From Haliotis asinina (lineage: Eukaryota; Mollusca; Gastropoda; Lepetellida; Haliotidae): a DNA stretch of 64,000 bases. Position 1 is the stretch's first letter, and every line of letters begins with the position of its first letter. The DNA lies in assembly GCF_037392515.1 (NCBI RefSeq), contig NW_027133892.1, positions 1 to 64,000 on the forward strand, written 5' to 3'. Under the pieces are notes generated by a model. That model made no database searches, was not told the DNA's origin, and saw nothing but the letters and a program-made list of their open reading frames with translations. This document shows positions 1 to 11,630 of the stretch, piece by piece. The position numbers were made by a program, and so were the translations under genes.

Positions 1-1586
1 CAACTTTAGAAAAGGTTTTCGTAATATCAGTGAAGCCCTCCTAGCTGAACTTACAAAATTAAAATTGGAACTGCTACAAATTAAAAAAGAGATAAGAAGA
101 ACTCAACTCAGAAATGGTATGACGGAAAGAAAGCAACAAAATACTTTTGTAATTTAGAAAATAGAAACTTTGTTAGCAAATCAATAAATAAGATTATTAC
201 AGATAGAATTGTGGCAATGATGCCCACCTAGACAACATAATAACTCCAGTCTTTAGTAACCAAATTAGAGACAATCTAGACAAAGAAATAGACATGACCG
301 AAATAACACTGGCAGTCAAAAAATGAAGAATAACAAAAAGCCCCGGAATTGATGGATTTCCTATAGATTTCTTTAAGTACTTCTGGAAAGAACTCAAGGT
401 TCGGATTCTTAGATTTATCAATGATGTTTCAAGAAGAAATAAGATGTCTCCTACTATGAAGAGAGGAGTTATTACTTGCATCCCTAAAGCTAATAAAAAT
501 AGAACCTTATTAAAGAACTGGAGGCCAATTACTTTATCAAATGCTTTGTATAAAATAGTTAGTGCTTGTATCTCTAACAGGTTGAAAATCACCTTACATT
601 CTTTGATACACAAGAACCAAACTGGGTTCTTTATACCAGGTAGAACACTTTGTGAAAATACAAGGTTATTATATGATTTAATGTTTGAAACAAAGAATAG
701 AGATGTCCCTGGTCTGCTGATTTTAACTGACTTGGAAAAAGCTTTTGACACAGTTTCTAAAGATTTTATCAACTTTGTTTTACTAAAATTTGTTTTCGGA
801 CCTAAGATTATAGGCTGGATTAATCTATTAACATATGATACAACGTCATGTGTTATTTAAAATGGACACCTCTCCGATTTCATCCCTAATGAACGCTGTT
901 GCAGGCAAGGTGATTCAATATCTCCGTATTCGTTTCTTTTTGTAGATGAAATCCTTGGATGTTTGATAAGACAAAACGATAATATAAAGGGTATTCTAAT
1001 TGATAGTCAGGAATATAAGTTAGGACAATATGCTGATGATACTGAATTATTTCTGGATGGCTCGGAGGAGCCTGCTATTGATACCATTAATACTTTTTAT
1101 AATATTTCAGGGTTAAAGATAAATATAGATACAACAAACGCAATCTGGATAGGGTCAAACGCATGTAGCAGAGATAGAATTTGTCATGATTTCAATATGG
1201 AATGGCAAAGAGAGGAATCTGAAGTTCTGGGTATAAAAGTCACCCCTGATGTGAATGACGTATGGGTAATTAACACGAGAAAAAGAATTGAAGAAATTAA
1301 TAGATTACTGGCAACATGGAGAAAAAGACATTTGACACTGATTGGCAAAATCACTGCAATTGAAACATTGGCTATTTCGAAATTGGTTCACATTTTCAGT
1401 TCATTACCTAATCCACAGGAGGAATTTATCTCTTCCCTTGAAAGACTATTTTTCAAATTTATTTGGAATGACAAAAATGACAAAATTAAATGGAGTACCT
1501 TAAAAAAAGATTATACAGAAGGAGGATTACGCATTATAGAAACCTCATATTTGCCAAAAATAGGAAGACCTATTTCATCATATTGA
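1..1586 (+). pseudogene. Tx1/L1-like LINE ORF2 remnant (reverse transcriptase), cut by the left window edge
   Basis: Translation gives the reverse transcriptase blocks in order: SPGIDGFP near 340, NWRPITLSNALYKI near 520, a GFFIPGR block near 630, the first catalytic block LTDLEKAFD near 725, RQGDSISPYSF near 905 and the catalytic YADD near 1030, followed by the downstream block FIWNDKNDKIKW near 1460. The order and wording are those of L1/Tx1-type LINE ORF2 proteins, which copy their own RNA at a nicked chromosomal target. The copy is dead: an in-frame stop lies at 858-860, the region before about 440 has several stops, and reading ends at 1586, well short of the usual C-terminus. The 5' part lies outside the window. 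Family level is firm; clade is from memory. Confidence 0.88.
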
Positions 1587-2002
1587 TATGGACTGGCATA
1601 TGAATTCCAAAACTTGAATCTGACCACGTGATACACAGCATAATGAGATTTTAGTATATCGTCATCGCAGGCTATATATCGTTAGATATCATAATTCACC
1701 CCTTGGCTGATTCTTTGAATAACTATTGGGCAAGCATTCTATGACTATTGCTAAATAGATTTTGTACTGATTCTGTCACCTGTAGTTAGAGAGACTGTTC
1801 TCCATCGAACACACGGCGTTAACATTCCTCACGCCCACCACTGACGCCTGTTCATACCAATAAATAGAGTCCTCTTGATACTAGTCTTCGTTCAATGTTC
1901 TTTTTGGTTACTTATTATTTGTATCTGAGAGTGTGCGGCCCTTGGTGTGAAATGTGAATAAATTGTTGTAGAGAAGTGTCTTGTGCGTGAGATACCTGAG
2001 GT
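1587..2002. other. No gene seen
   Basis: This AT-rich stretch follows the last recognisable LINE codons. It may be decayed LINE sequence, but no motif, long frame or repeat supports that. Confidence 0.4.
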
Positions 2003-2313
2003 GGGGCAACGCAGTGATTAGAGCGTTCATTCACCACACGCCCAGTGTTTGGAGCCCATTTCTGATGGTGGAGGTGGCGGTGCCTAGTGAGTAAAGCTGT
2101 CGCTCGTTACGTCTCAAATCCGGTTCTATTTAGAACACATGTGCACTGTGTGTAGTCAGTTTCTGACGTACCATCACTGATATTGCTTGAACTAATTGTT
2201 AAAGAACAGTTAAAACCTACTCACTCAGTGTGTGTAGTCAGTTTCTGACGTACCATCAGTGATATAGCTGGAACTAATTGTTAAAGAACAGTTAAAACCT
2301 ACTCACTCACTCA
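2003..2313 (+). mobile_element. tRNA-headed SINE with duplicated tail and ACTC repeat end
   Basis: The left part has a tRNA-like A-box region (AGTGATTAGAGCG near 2015) and a weak B-box-like stretch near 2050. The right part ends in AAAACCTACTCACTCACTCAC. The tail segment is present twice in tandem: GTAGTCAGTTTCTGACG begins at 2152 and again at 2234, a period of 82 bp. The tail resembles the 3' end of the RNase H LINE at 32.6 kb, as expected for a SINE mobilised by that LINE. Exact ends are uncertain. Confidence 0.6.
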
Positions 2314-2321
2314 CTTATTGA

Positions 2322-2964
2322 GACGGCTACATTCCACACGGACACTGGTTACTTTTACACATTCGAGTTGTTTGTATTTGTGGTCACGGCTACACTGCAT
2401 ACGGACACTGGTTACTTTTACACATTCGAGTTATTTGTATTTGTGGTCACAGCTACACTGCATACGGACACTGGTTACTTTCACACATTCGAGTTATTTG
2501 AGTTATTTATATTTGTGGTCACAGCTACACTACATACGGACACTGGTTACTTTTACACATTCGAGTTATTTATATTTGTGGTCACAGCTACACTGCATAC
2601 GGACACTGGTTACTTTTACACATTCGAGTTATTTATATTTGTGGTCACGGCTACACTGCATACGGACACTGGTTACTTTTACACATTCGAGTTATTTGTA
2701 TTTGTGGTCACGACTACACTGCATACGGACACTGGTTACTTTTACACATTCGAGTTATTTGTATTTGTGGTCACGGCTACACTGCATACGGACACTGGTT
2801 ACTTTTACACATTCGAGTTATTTATATTTGTGGTCACGGCTACACTGCATACGGACACTGGTTACTTTTACACATTCGAGTTATTTGTATTTGTGGTCAC
2901 GGCTACACTGCATACGGACACTGGTTACTTTTACACATTCGAGTTATATATATTTGTGGTCACG
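2322..2964. repeat. 63-bp minisatellite, 10 units
   Basis: Ten head-to-tail copies of a 63-bp unit with few differences. One unit, near 2495, carries a 12-bp insertion that repeats GAGTTATTT. Because 63 is a multiple of three, two plus-strand frames stay open across the array (periods of 21 codons, containing HTDTGYF or HCIRTLVTF). I regard those frames as by-products of the period rather than genes: they have no flanking coding sequence and the repeats are too uniform for a selected protein. Confidence 0.92.
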
Positions 2965-3824
2965 TGTATTTATTCACAGCTCTAAATTAAATGAGTATTC
3001 GTGATTAATTTCTTATTTTACGCAAGCCGCAGCGTATGTGGAACTATACTGAGATAACATATATTTATTAATCTCGTATTCTAAGTTGCTAGTTGCTATG
3101 TGTGTAGTGATATAATATAGCCGGCCATATTTGCTCATGTGTTATTCATCTCTAACCTGAACCATGAACATGATAATAATGAACTCAAGAGACAAATGAC
3201 TTCAGTATTTGTTGAATTCATTTTGTCATTCAACAGGTCATAAGACCCGTAAGATCAATTTTTCACCATTAGGTGGCCCACTCTGAGAGAGACATCTGGA
3301 TTCTAAGCTTGCCGTATAACAGTATGTACACCCTTGGTGCCTTGGGATCATTGTCCGAACAACAGCAACCCTTCGTACGTTTTTTGTTTTGAGTTGGTCC
3401 TCAGCAACCCATGCTTGTTGGAATGTAATAAGGTTTGGGCCGGACAATCCTGTGACTCACATCATGAACATTGATCGAAGCAGCTGACATGTCCAAGTGT
3501 GACCGCTATCCCCTCGTACAACAGAATGGGAAGCTACACACTGTACCACATTACCAGTCAAGAACACAGACACAGGTTAATTGTTTATGATGTCATGTTA
3601 TCGGTGCCTTTATTAAGACACATTCATCGTTGTTGTATCGTTTTTATTTGTTGTTTGTGTTTCGCTGTGAGGAGACATGTCATGTAGATCCGGCTGTCTT
3701 CCTTCAATGACAGATGAATCGTGTTTTATGCCGCAATCAGTCGAATATAATGACAACCTGACAACCTGGCCACGATAGCTGTAATGGGTGTCTCCTGGTA
3801 CTGTGCAGCTAACTGGGCATGTTC
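2965..3824. other. No gene seen
   Basis: Short frames only. The segment around 3400-3470 has weak similarity to the window's common SINE (CAGCAACCCATGCTTG and GGCCGGACAATCC) and may be a very old, rearranged copy. Confidence 0.35.
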
Positions 3825-3890
3825 GAGTGAGTGAGTGACTCTGGTTTCATGCCGCTTTAAGCTGTATGTTAGCAATATCACGAGTCTTGG
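3825..3890 (-). mobile_element. Fragment of the abundant SINE (tail end)
   Basis: On the plus strand this reads GAGTGAGTGA, then ATGCCGCTTTAAGC and AGCAATATCACG, the reverse complement of the common SINE tail. Only the last 60 bases or so are present. Confidence 0.45.
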
Positions 3891-5234
3891 GCGTGGACAG
3901 TGAAGGATTATGCTGCCCCACTGACATGCTTGAAATAACCGAGACTGAGTGTGCCTCTACACCAGTGTCTACGTCAAACCTACTGTTCACTGTTAATATT
4001 GAGTTCAGTGAACAGTTCACAGTGGCAGTGGATCCGCCATTGAAATGCTACACGCCGTTGATTGAGTTATTTCTTGAAAAACATCTTTCACATACACTTT
4101 TAATTCTTATGAGCGAAATGTACTATCAGGTGAAATGTGTTTGCAAGTAATAGTGATAGTTTCATAATCGAAAACAAAATGTTAGGGTGTATTTGAGGTG
4201 TGTAGAAAATATGACATATCGCCGATCTGATCTGATCCGCCATTGATGCTTGTGGGTTATAGTTCCATAACTTCTTTCTTTCTTGTTGATCCTATTATCT
4301 GACAAATCTGGAAATGTGTTAAGGACTCTTTGTGACAGTTTTACACGTTCTGCTTTTGAGGGGTGTGTGACAGTGTCAGTTGACATTCTGTTAATGTCCA
4401 TTCCATTCACCACATGCAATAAGATATCTGAATTATTTACTAATGTAAACAAAATGTCTCAAAGTAGATTTTTTAAAAAGAACAGCTGGAGTTAACACAT
4501 GTGTTCTCACGATACTTTTGCAATATTTAACATGTTGTGGGAGGGAAGGCCGCGGTGTATCATTTATTCTTTCATTCATTCACATATATACTTCTTTCTT
4601 TTATTGTTTCCTTTCATTCATTCACATAATTCTTGCTCTTAATTCTTACTATAATTCATTCATTCATTCATTGTAAAATTCCGACTGATACAATAAACTG
4701 GCTGCAGTTCTGGTAAACACAGCTGAAGTAGCGCTGGGAACGAGCCAAGTCACTGTGTGCGTCGGAGCATGATGAGGCACACGTTAATTAGTACAAATGG
4801 TAATCGAACAATCGAGTGACCTATCCCTGTTGTAGATTATCCCTGATTAAATACACTGACGGTAGAATCTCCGTATGTCTATCAGGCAACGTTCTTACCC
4901 TGTAACAGGCTGATACGTTTATCTGCCTGTGAGAGGAAATCAACTGGATCTTGTATTCGCCTCGACTAGAAGGGACCATTGTTTGCAATGATACTGAAAT
5001 GGTACTGTAGACATGTGTGTGGTGCAATCCTCTCCCTTAAGCTTGTCACTCGCCGGTTTCCTATAAGCTTTCCAAAGACTCTTAATTTTACCTCCTAAAT
5101 GGCAGATATTATGTGTACTAGATTTTTACCCACGTAGAGTTGTCAAGTATAGATGATAGCTCTCTTGGCACAAGGAAACCATCAGTGTTAATCAGTTCAG
5201 GAGGCAGCGTGGAATATAGCTTGGTCTGGACACA
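3891..5234. other. No gene seen; one ATTC microsatellite
   Basis: Small overlapping frames on both strands show no recognisable protein signature. The only structure is the ATTC-type microsatellite listed separately. Confidence 0.35.
4562..4675. repeat. Interrupted ATTC microsatellite
   Basis: Three clusters of CATT/ATTC tetranucleotides are separated by AT-rich sequence, with a repeated TTCATTCATTCACATA block near 4569 and 4615. Confidence 0.7.
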
Positions 5235-5550
5235 CCATTGTTTGGTGGGGTGGGGGGTTCAAAGTTTCCCGAGTACAGATTTAGACATTAAGTGGTTGAA
5301 ACGTTCTTCAGCTGAAGACCTGTGTAACAAATTAATTAACCCCTGCCCACATGTATTTCCAAGGCCCCGTTAGTGACAGTACATACCTTGATGGCAGTGT
5401 TTGCCGTTACAAGCCCCTGTGCATACCATTACTTGCCGGTGGACTGTACAAAGATTCCCGGGTACAGACCTGAAGTGGTTGAAGCGTGCTTCCCATGAAG
5501 ACCGGGGTTCAATTACACACCAGTGACAGTTGTGTGAAACCCTCTCAATC
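5235..5550 (+). mobile_element. Two tRNA-like SINE heads in direct repeat
   Basis: Two related segments, about 5243-5350 and 5440-5548, share TTCAAAG/ACAAAG, TTCCCGRGTACAG, AGTGGTTGAARCGT and GAAGACC. AAGTGGTTGAAGCG matches a pol III A box and GGGGTTCAATTAC a B box. The tRNA-derived family is probable, the boundaries poor, and the copies clearly old. Confidence 0.45.
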
Positions 5551-5689
5551 CTTCACTCATTCTTGACGTTTCAACCAAGTTGCTCATCGGACACAACCTG
5601 GGTCAGTAATCTGCTAAGAAAGTATGGTGCTCCTTTTTTCATCTCACGGGTAACAATTAAAGGTATGTGTTAGCACACTGATGAAACAA

Positions 5690-6170
5690 ATGATAGTCTG
5701 CCGGTTGAACTCGCATGGAAGAGATGGAAACAAAGCTGTTAAGGTACGAACTGTATTCCCGTAAACAAAACCTGTTAGTGTAGGGTATTCCTGATGAGAG
5801 AACCCAAATCAACATGTAAAAAACTGTTACACGATATGGGCCTGCCCACGTCATTGGATGTTGTCAACATACACCGCCTACCGCCACACATCACAAATGA
5901 GCACACCAAGAATTCCCCCAAACCTATAGTGATTAAATTTGTGCACACGGCAGATGACAAGGTGTGCTGCAAGCGAGCGTTAAACATACTTCACTGTTAA
6001 AACAGAGAAAAATAACAATCGGTACTGATCTACCAGTCCTTCTAAAGAAATGCAGCAAAACCTTTCGTGCGAAAAACCGGACACAAGGTTAAAACACGAA
6101 TATATGTGAGAGGAATTCGTGTGATACATGACTATAGAAAGGACATAGAAAACTGTCAAGCTTGGTGATA
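5690..6170 (+). pseudogene. LINE ORF1-like (L1 gag / RRM-type) remnant
   Basis: From 5715 the frame reads METKLLRYELYSRKQNLL, then a TAG stop at 5781-5783, then GIPDE. After a shift the next frame from 5794 contains DVVNIHRLP and PKPIVIKFVHTADDKV. A coiled-coil end carrying YSRxxNL followed by GIP, then VHRL and a PKPIxIKF strand, is the signature I know from L1-type ORF1 nucleic-acid-binding proteins. It lies on the same strand about 0.7 kb before the endonuclease start of the LINE at 6.84 kb, so it may be ORF1 of that copy. At least one stop and one frameshift make it non-functional. Confidence 0.62.
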
Positions 6171-6839
6171 ACATCCAGTTGTAATGTAACTCGCGGATCG
6201 GTTAGTGCGTGCGTCTCTTTGTGAACGCAAATGTACCAGCATTTTACTCAGATTTTAATCGTTACTGCTAGTGAAGTGTGGGACATACCAAGTTCTAACC
6301 CTACCCAGTCATTCCTCGACCAGGTCCTGATTTACAGTAAGGTGAACCTTTCCTTCCCCACTGACTACGTTGGTTTGTTTATAAATAACACGTGACCCTA
6401 AAACCGGATGTTATTGTATTAAGGTCAAGGCCACCAGTTACACGTGATTTTGTTTCCAGTGTAAGTGACTCTTGAGGCAGCAAAACGTTACTTATTATCA
6501 GGAGACACCGAGTGAACATTATGGCAATGTCTGAACACGATGGAGTCCCGGTATGCGCTAGTCATTGAGATACATGACACTGTGTTTTTTTCATGTAAAT
6601 ATGGTCATTAATGAGGGCGGTTTCGGTTTGGAACAAACGGAAGCATAGTGAGAGTTCAGCCCGTACCCCAACTCCCATCAAAAACCAAAATTACAAACGG
6701 ACATGCTAAGCTCACCCTAAATATGCATTTAGTAATCTATAACAGGTAGAAAAACAATCAATCGATCCAATGAACTTTTTTTCAGTGTTGGCATATTCCC
6801 CTGGAGCAATTTTTTACGTAAAAAGAGCGGGGGTGTACG
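6171..6839. other. Between LINE ORF1-like and ORF2 remnants; no gene seen
   Basis: No motif is readable. The position suggests the inter-ORF part of one decayed LINE, but the sequence alone does not prove it. Confidence 0.35.
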
Positions 6840-9145
6840 GGCGGAACACTTCCCAAAGGGAAAAATTAAAATGCTATCATTAAATTGTAGAGGGTTTAAT
6901 AATAACCTTAAAAGGATACAAGTTTCAGATTCGTGAGAAAGAAAAAGGCTCAAATCTGTTGTCTTCATGATGATCATGTTACAGCTGTCCAGGAACAAGT
7001 AACAACACAACAATGGGGATACAGTGGGGATGTATAGTGAATACTACCGTACATAAGCCCAGTTAACAATAAGGCAAGGGGGACAGCAATTTTATGTAGC
7101 AGTGGATGTGACTATCAATGATAAGATATATACTTTGATTAACTTAGATGGACAAAACTCTGATAAACCAGAATTCATAAAAATGTTAGAGAAATATCAG
7201 AACAATTAAATATTGTTACATGTGGTGATTGGAATTTGGTGATTAATCCTGATAATGATACCTTTAAGTATAAACATATTAATAACTTTTAAGCAAGGAA
7301 GGAATTCTTTACAGACAATAGACTTCCTATCTTAAAGACTCAACCGGAGAATTGGTCCCTCTGAGAGATGGTTCACCTGGCAACAACCACGAAAGCAAGC
7401 TCGAATAAACTGTTTTTTCCCATAATGCTTTCAGTTCTGTCGAGGAAAGTAATATACACCCAAGTATTAATTCAGATCTCTCAAAAGTGTCACTCACAAT
7501 TACAGTGTCAGGTATACAAAGTGGGAAGGGCTTTTGGAAGTTCAAGAATTCACTGACAAAGGATACAAAATATGTCGAAATTATAAAAAGAATAAGTGAT
7601 ACCCTAGAAGAATATAAATAGAGGATGAAAGAATGTCTACATTTAATGATCAATTACTATGGGGAATGTTACTGATAAATAAAATGGAGCATCAATACTT
7701 TTTTATCTATACACATAGGAAGAAAAAAATGAATTAAACTGTCTTGAGAGTAAGCTAGGAGAAACAAAAGGTTGATAGAGAGGCAGAGTATATAAGGGAA
7801 CAGTTTAAAGGAACTAGTTGAGAACTAGTAAATTTTACAAAATAAGAACTGAAGGCCTCTTTGTGCGATCTGATGGCAAATTGATCTAAAAGGTGAAAAA
7901 ACCCTCACACTACTTCCTCCATGTAGAACACAGACATTTTATAAATAAATCCTTCCAAATTCTCGATTGAGAGAATGGAACAAAAGTAACACAAAAGAAA
8001 ACAGAAAACGACAAAAACCTCAAAACAAAACAAAGTGAAATTATGCAAGAAGTAAGAAAGTATTACATTAAATAATACAAAAACAGAAAATTGTACACAC
8101 TGACCTTGAGAATTTATTTTCTGATGCTTTAGTGCCACGGCCAGATCATCAAACATCACTCACTTCGGAAGGTGTACATACTTATCAAGAGGCGCTTGAA
8201 GCATGGGAAAAAATGAAAGTGATAAAAGCCCTGGCCCAGATGGCTTCAGAGCTGAATACTTACAAATGCTTTGGATGGATCTCCAGAAATATTTGATTAA
8301 TACCCTAAGTTATGCATATATAACAGTATCCTGATGCATATGAAAAAAGTAAGGATTGATTACTTGTATACCATAAGAAAATAAATGTGAAATGTATTTG
8401 AAAAACTGGCGACCCGTCTCCTTTTTAAATACAACCTATGAGTTAGCAGCGGCTTCAGTTGCTGATAGGTTAAAACCAAGTGTACCATTAATCATTCATG
8501 AAGATCAGAAAGGATTTGGGAAAGGTAGATATATAGGTGATGTAACCTATTATATAATTTATGTTACACAGTAGTTGTATCAGATACCAGTATACTGTTA
8601 CTGATTTTGAAAAGGATGTTTTACACATTTTCAACATTGGGCCAAGCATTCAATATTGGATAAAACTCTTTTCTGCAGACCTTGAATCTAGTGTTTTAGT
8701 AAATGGGTTTGCAACCACCCTTTTTCATTGTCCCAGTAGGTTGTCATCAGGGAGACAGAATATCGCCATATATATTTATTCTTTGTGCTGACATCTTAGC
8801 AATAATGGTTTGAAATAATAGTAGGTGAGGAATTAAAATAGGCCACTTAAAATCTACACTTACTTTAGATGGATGTGGAAAAAAGTCTCTGTGCTACAAT
8901 GAACACCTTATCGTGTTTTGCTAGATTTTTAGGTTAAACGTTAATGCTTGAAAAAACTAAATTGATATGGATAGGGTAAAAAGATAAGGTCTAGATATAA
9001 AGTATGTGAAGATTGGAATTCTGACTGGACACAGACACAATTTAAACTACATGGGATTGAGTTTGATGTGGAATTAGATAATATGGTTAGCCTAAATTAC
9101 ACATATAAATTTGTTTAGGTAGAAAAAGAAATGGTTGGTAAAGAG

Positions 9146-9425
9146 TTAGTGAGTGAATGAGTGAGTTTAGTTTTATGCCACACACACCAATATCTAAGGT
9201 ACATGGCAGTGGTCTGTAAATAATCGAGTCTGGACCAGACAATCCAGTGATCAGCAGCATGAGTATCAATGTGCGCAATTGGGAACAGATGAAGTGTCAA
9301 CCAAGTCAGTGAGTATAACCTCCTGATCCCGTTAGTCACCTCCTATGCCAAGTATATTCGTCTTATATTGCAAGCATGGGTCGCTGAAAGCCTATTCTAC
9401 CCTGGACCTTCACGGGTAATAGGCA
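9146..9425 (-). mobile_element. Abundant SINE, near full length, inserted in a LINE
   Basis: On the plus strand it starts GAGTGAATGAGTGAGTTTAG, contains TCTGTAAATAATCGAGTC and CCAGACAATCCAGTGATCAG, and ends GGACCTTCACGGGT. Read on the minus strand, its 3' end is the ACTC-repeat tail. It splits the LINE between RT and C-terminal parts, so it is younger than that LINE. Confidence 0.85.
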
Positions 9426-9439
9426 AAGAGAACATTAAC

Positions 9440-9545
9440 ACCATTTGGCAGAAATGTAGTATTAATATGTTTGCTTCTACCTAAACATGTTTGCTTCTAC
9501 CTAAAAATCTTTGCTTCTACCTAAAATTATTTGCTTCTACCTATG
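9440..9545. repeat. Short tandem array of TTTGCTTCTACCTA units
   Basis: About four copies of an 18-19 bp unit built on TTTGCTTCTACCTAAA, directly after the SINE and within the decayed LINE. Confidence 0.75.
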
Positions 9546-10435
9546 ATTAATCATCTTTTCAGCAGTATACCTACTCCACCAAAGCATATAACAGAAAATT
9601 TTCAGAAAAAAATGTTTTCAGTTTATATCGAAGTTTAAACCAGAGAAGGGAGATAATATCACTACAGCCAGAATATGGTGGCATTAGTGCACCTGTTGTG
9701 GAAAATTGCACCTCAGAAATTAGGATGGGTTACTAGATTATTTAATAGTTAGTCTAAGTGGTCAAACATATTTTTTCAATCTGTAGTGAATGAAAACTAT
9801 TGCGCCAAACATTCATAACAGTTTTGGGATGTAGATGTTGCTATTATGGAGCACATACTGACCTGTTTTGACTCTACAGAAACAACTACTGAAGACACTG
9901 TAAGCAAATCAGTTTGGCATAACAATTCCATCAAAAGTGGTGGTAAGCCCATATATACTGGACAAAATATGTTTGGGATATTGGTATTTTTATGATAGAT
10001 ATCAGTATGTCAATGGACAATACTTCATTATTGATAATTTCAAAATTTACATTTATCCCTATCTATTTTTGTCCAGTATATACTGCAACGTGGAATAAAA
10101 AGGGTATAATATGCCTCAACGATTCTATTGATGAACATGGTAAAATCATATGAGTTTGATGACTAGTTAACAAATCTAGAATTAGAAGCAATTTCGTGAC
10201 CTATCAATGAATTAAACAAGCTATGTTGAGGTATTTAAAAAAAAAACATCTGTAGGAAACATTGAGTGAAAAGGACCAATATTGCCATTCAACATCTCAA
10301 ACATACACAAACAATAAATCTTTATGTAAGGTACTTAATGAAATTCTGCATGAACCTAATATTACAAAATGTTAGACCTACACAAAGTGGGAAAGTTACC
10401 TTGGGAGAACATATACTGATTCAGAGTGGATAAGT

Positions 10436-10765
10436 GGTTTCTTATAGCACAAGGTGATTCCGATGGTTTCTGATAGCACAAGGTGATTCCGATGGTTTCT
10501 GGTAGCATAAGGTGATTCACATGGTTTCTGATAGCACAAGGTGATTCTGGTGGTTTCTGATAGTACAAGGTGATTCTGGTGGTTTTTGATAGAACAGGGT
10601 GATTCTGGTGGTTTCTGATAGCACAGGGTGTTTTTGATGGTTTCTTATAGCACAAGGTGATTCTGATGGTTTTTGATAGAACAAGGCGATTCTGATGGCG
10701 TTTGATAGGACAAGGTGATGCTTATGGTTTTTTGATAGCAAAACGTTATTCTGATGGTTTGATGG
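10436..10765. repeat. 29-bp minisatellite, about 11 units
   Basis: The unit is built on ATAGCACAAGGTGATTC followed by a variable NNATGGTTTCTG. The block AAGGTGATTC starts at 10451, 10480 and 10509, giving a 29-bp period. Since 29 is not a multiple of three, any frame cycles through all three phases, so the minus-strand frames over it are not genes. It abuts the 57-bp array. Confidence 0.88.
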
Positions 10766-10779
10766 ATAATTATGTCTTT

Positions 10780-11565
10780 ACTGAAGTTGTTCACGTACAG
10801 ACGGGTGTGGCACAGGTAATCAATAGTTAAGTCTCTGGTATTGTCATTCATACACAAATTGGTATTAGACAGGTGACACATGGTTAAGTCTCTGGTGAAG
10901 TGATTCATACACAGATGGGTGTTACACAGGTGACAGATGGTTAAGTCTCTGCTGAAGTGGTTCATACATAGATGGGTTTGACACAGGTGATAGATGGTTA
11001 ACTCCCTGCTGAAGCGGTTCTTACACAGATGGGTGTGACTGAGGTGACACATGGTTAAGTCTCTGTCGAAGTGGTTCATAAACAGTTGGGTGTGACAGAG
11101 GTGACAGATGGTTAAGTCTCTGGTGAAGTGGTTCATACACAGATGGGTGTTACACAGGTGAAAGATGGTTAAGTCTCTTGTATAGTGGTTCATACACAGA
11201 CGGGTGTGGCAGAGGTGACAGATGGTTAACTCCCTGCTGAAGCGGTTCTTACACAGATGGGTGTGACTGAGGTGACACATGGTTAAGTCTCTGTCGAAGT
11301 GGTTCATAAACAGTTGGGTGTGACAGAGGTGACAGATGGTTAAGTCTCTGGTGAAGTGGTTCATACACAGATGGGTGTTACACAGGTAAAAGATGGTTAA
11401 GTCTCTTGTATAGTGGTTCATACACAGACGGGTGTGGCAGAGGTGACAGATGGTTAAGTCTCTGGTGAAGTGGTTCATACACAGATGGATGTGTCACGGG
11501 TGACAGATGGTTAAGTCTCTGGCGAAGTGGTTCATACATAGATGGATGTGTCTCAGGTTATGTTT
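10780..11565 (-). repeat. 57-bp minisatellite, about 13-14 units, resembling a His-Me finger segment
   Basis: The 57-bp unit includes GGTTAAGTCTCTGGTGAAGT and GTTCATACACAGATGGGTG. On the minus strand each unit encodes 19 residues of the form RDLTICHLCHTHLCMNHF. This resembles RDDLTVSHLCHFKLCMN in the adjacent endonuclease ORF (11631-12023), which lies immediately upstream on the same strand. A four-unit block of 228 bp is itself duplicated (about 10990-11217 and 11218-11445). The minus frame is open for 277 codons, but it runs on into the 29-bp array and carries only one decayed domain segment, so I do not call it a gene. Confidence 0.88.
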
Positions 11566-11630
11566 TTGCAGACGTCATTGAAGGCTTAGGAAGAACCTCT
11601 TTGAGACAGGGTAAGATGAAGTAGTGACAT

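Larger units (their letters stand above)
6840..10330 (+). pseudogene. Nearly full-length but heavily decayed Tx1-like LINE ORF2
   Basis: The endonuclease domain starts with MLSLNCRGFNNNLKR near 6870. It continues with INLDGQNSDKPEF near 7140, a CGDWN-like block near 7220 and RFTWQQPRKQARINCFF near 7365. The reverse transcriptase follows: SPGPDGFRAEY near 8230, NWRPVSFLNTTYELAAASVADRLKP at 8400-8475, and blocks up to about 9110. After a SINE insertion, C-terminal blocks return (LGWVTRLF near 9720; GIICLNDSIDEHG near 10110). The domain order is endonuclease then RT, as in L1/Tx1 elements. Stops and frameshifts occur throughout and the active-site YADD is no longer readable. This is a much older copy than the one at the window start. 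Confidence 0.8.

Noticed and set aside
10645..11478. A 277-codon multi-zinc-finger protein (CHLCHT repeats)
   Set aside because: The Cys/His pattern comes from a 57-bp array copied from the endonuclease motif; the frame runs into the unrelated 29-bp array and zinc-finger spacing is not classical.
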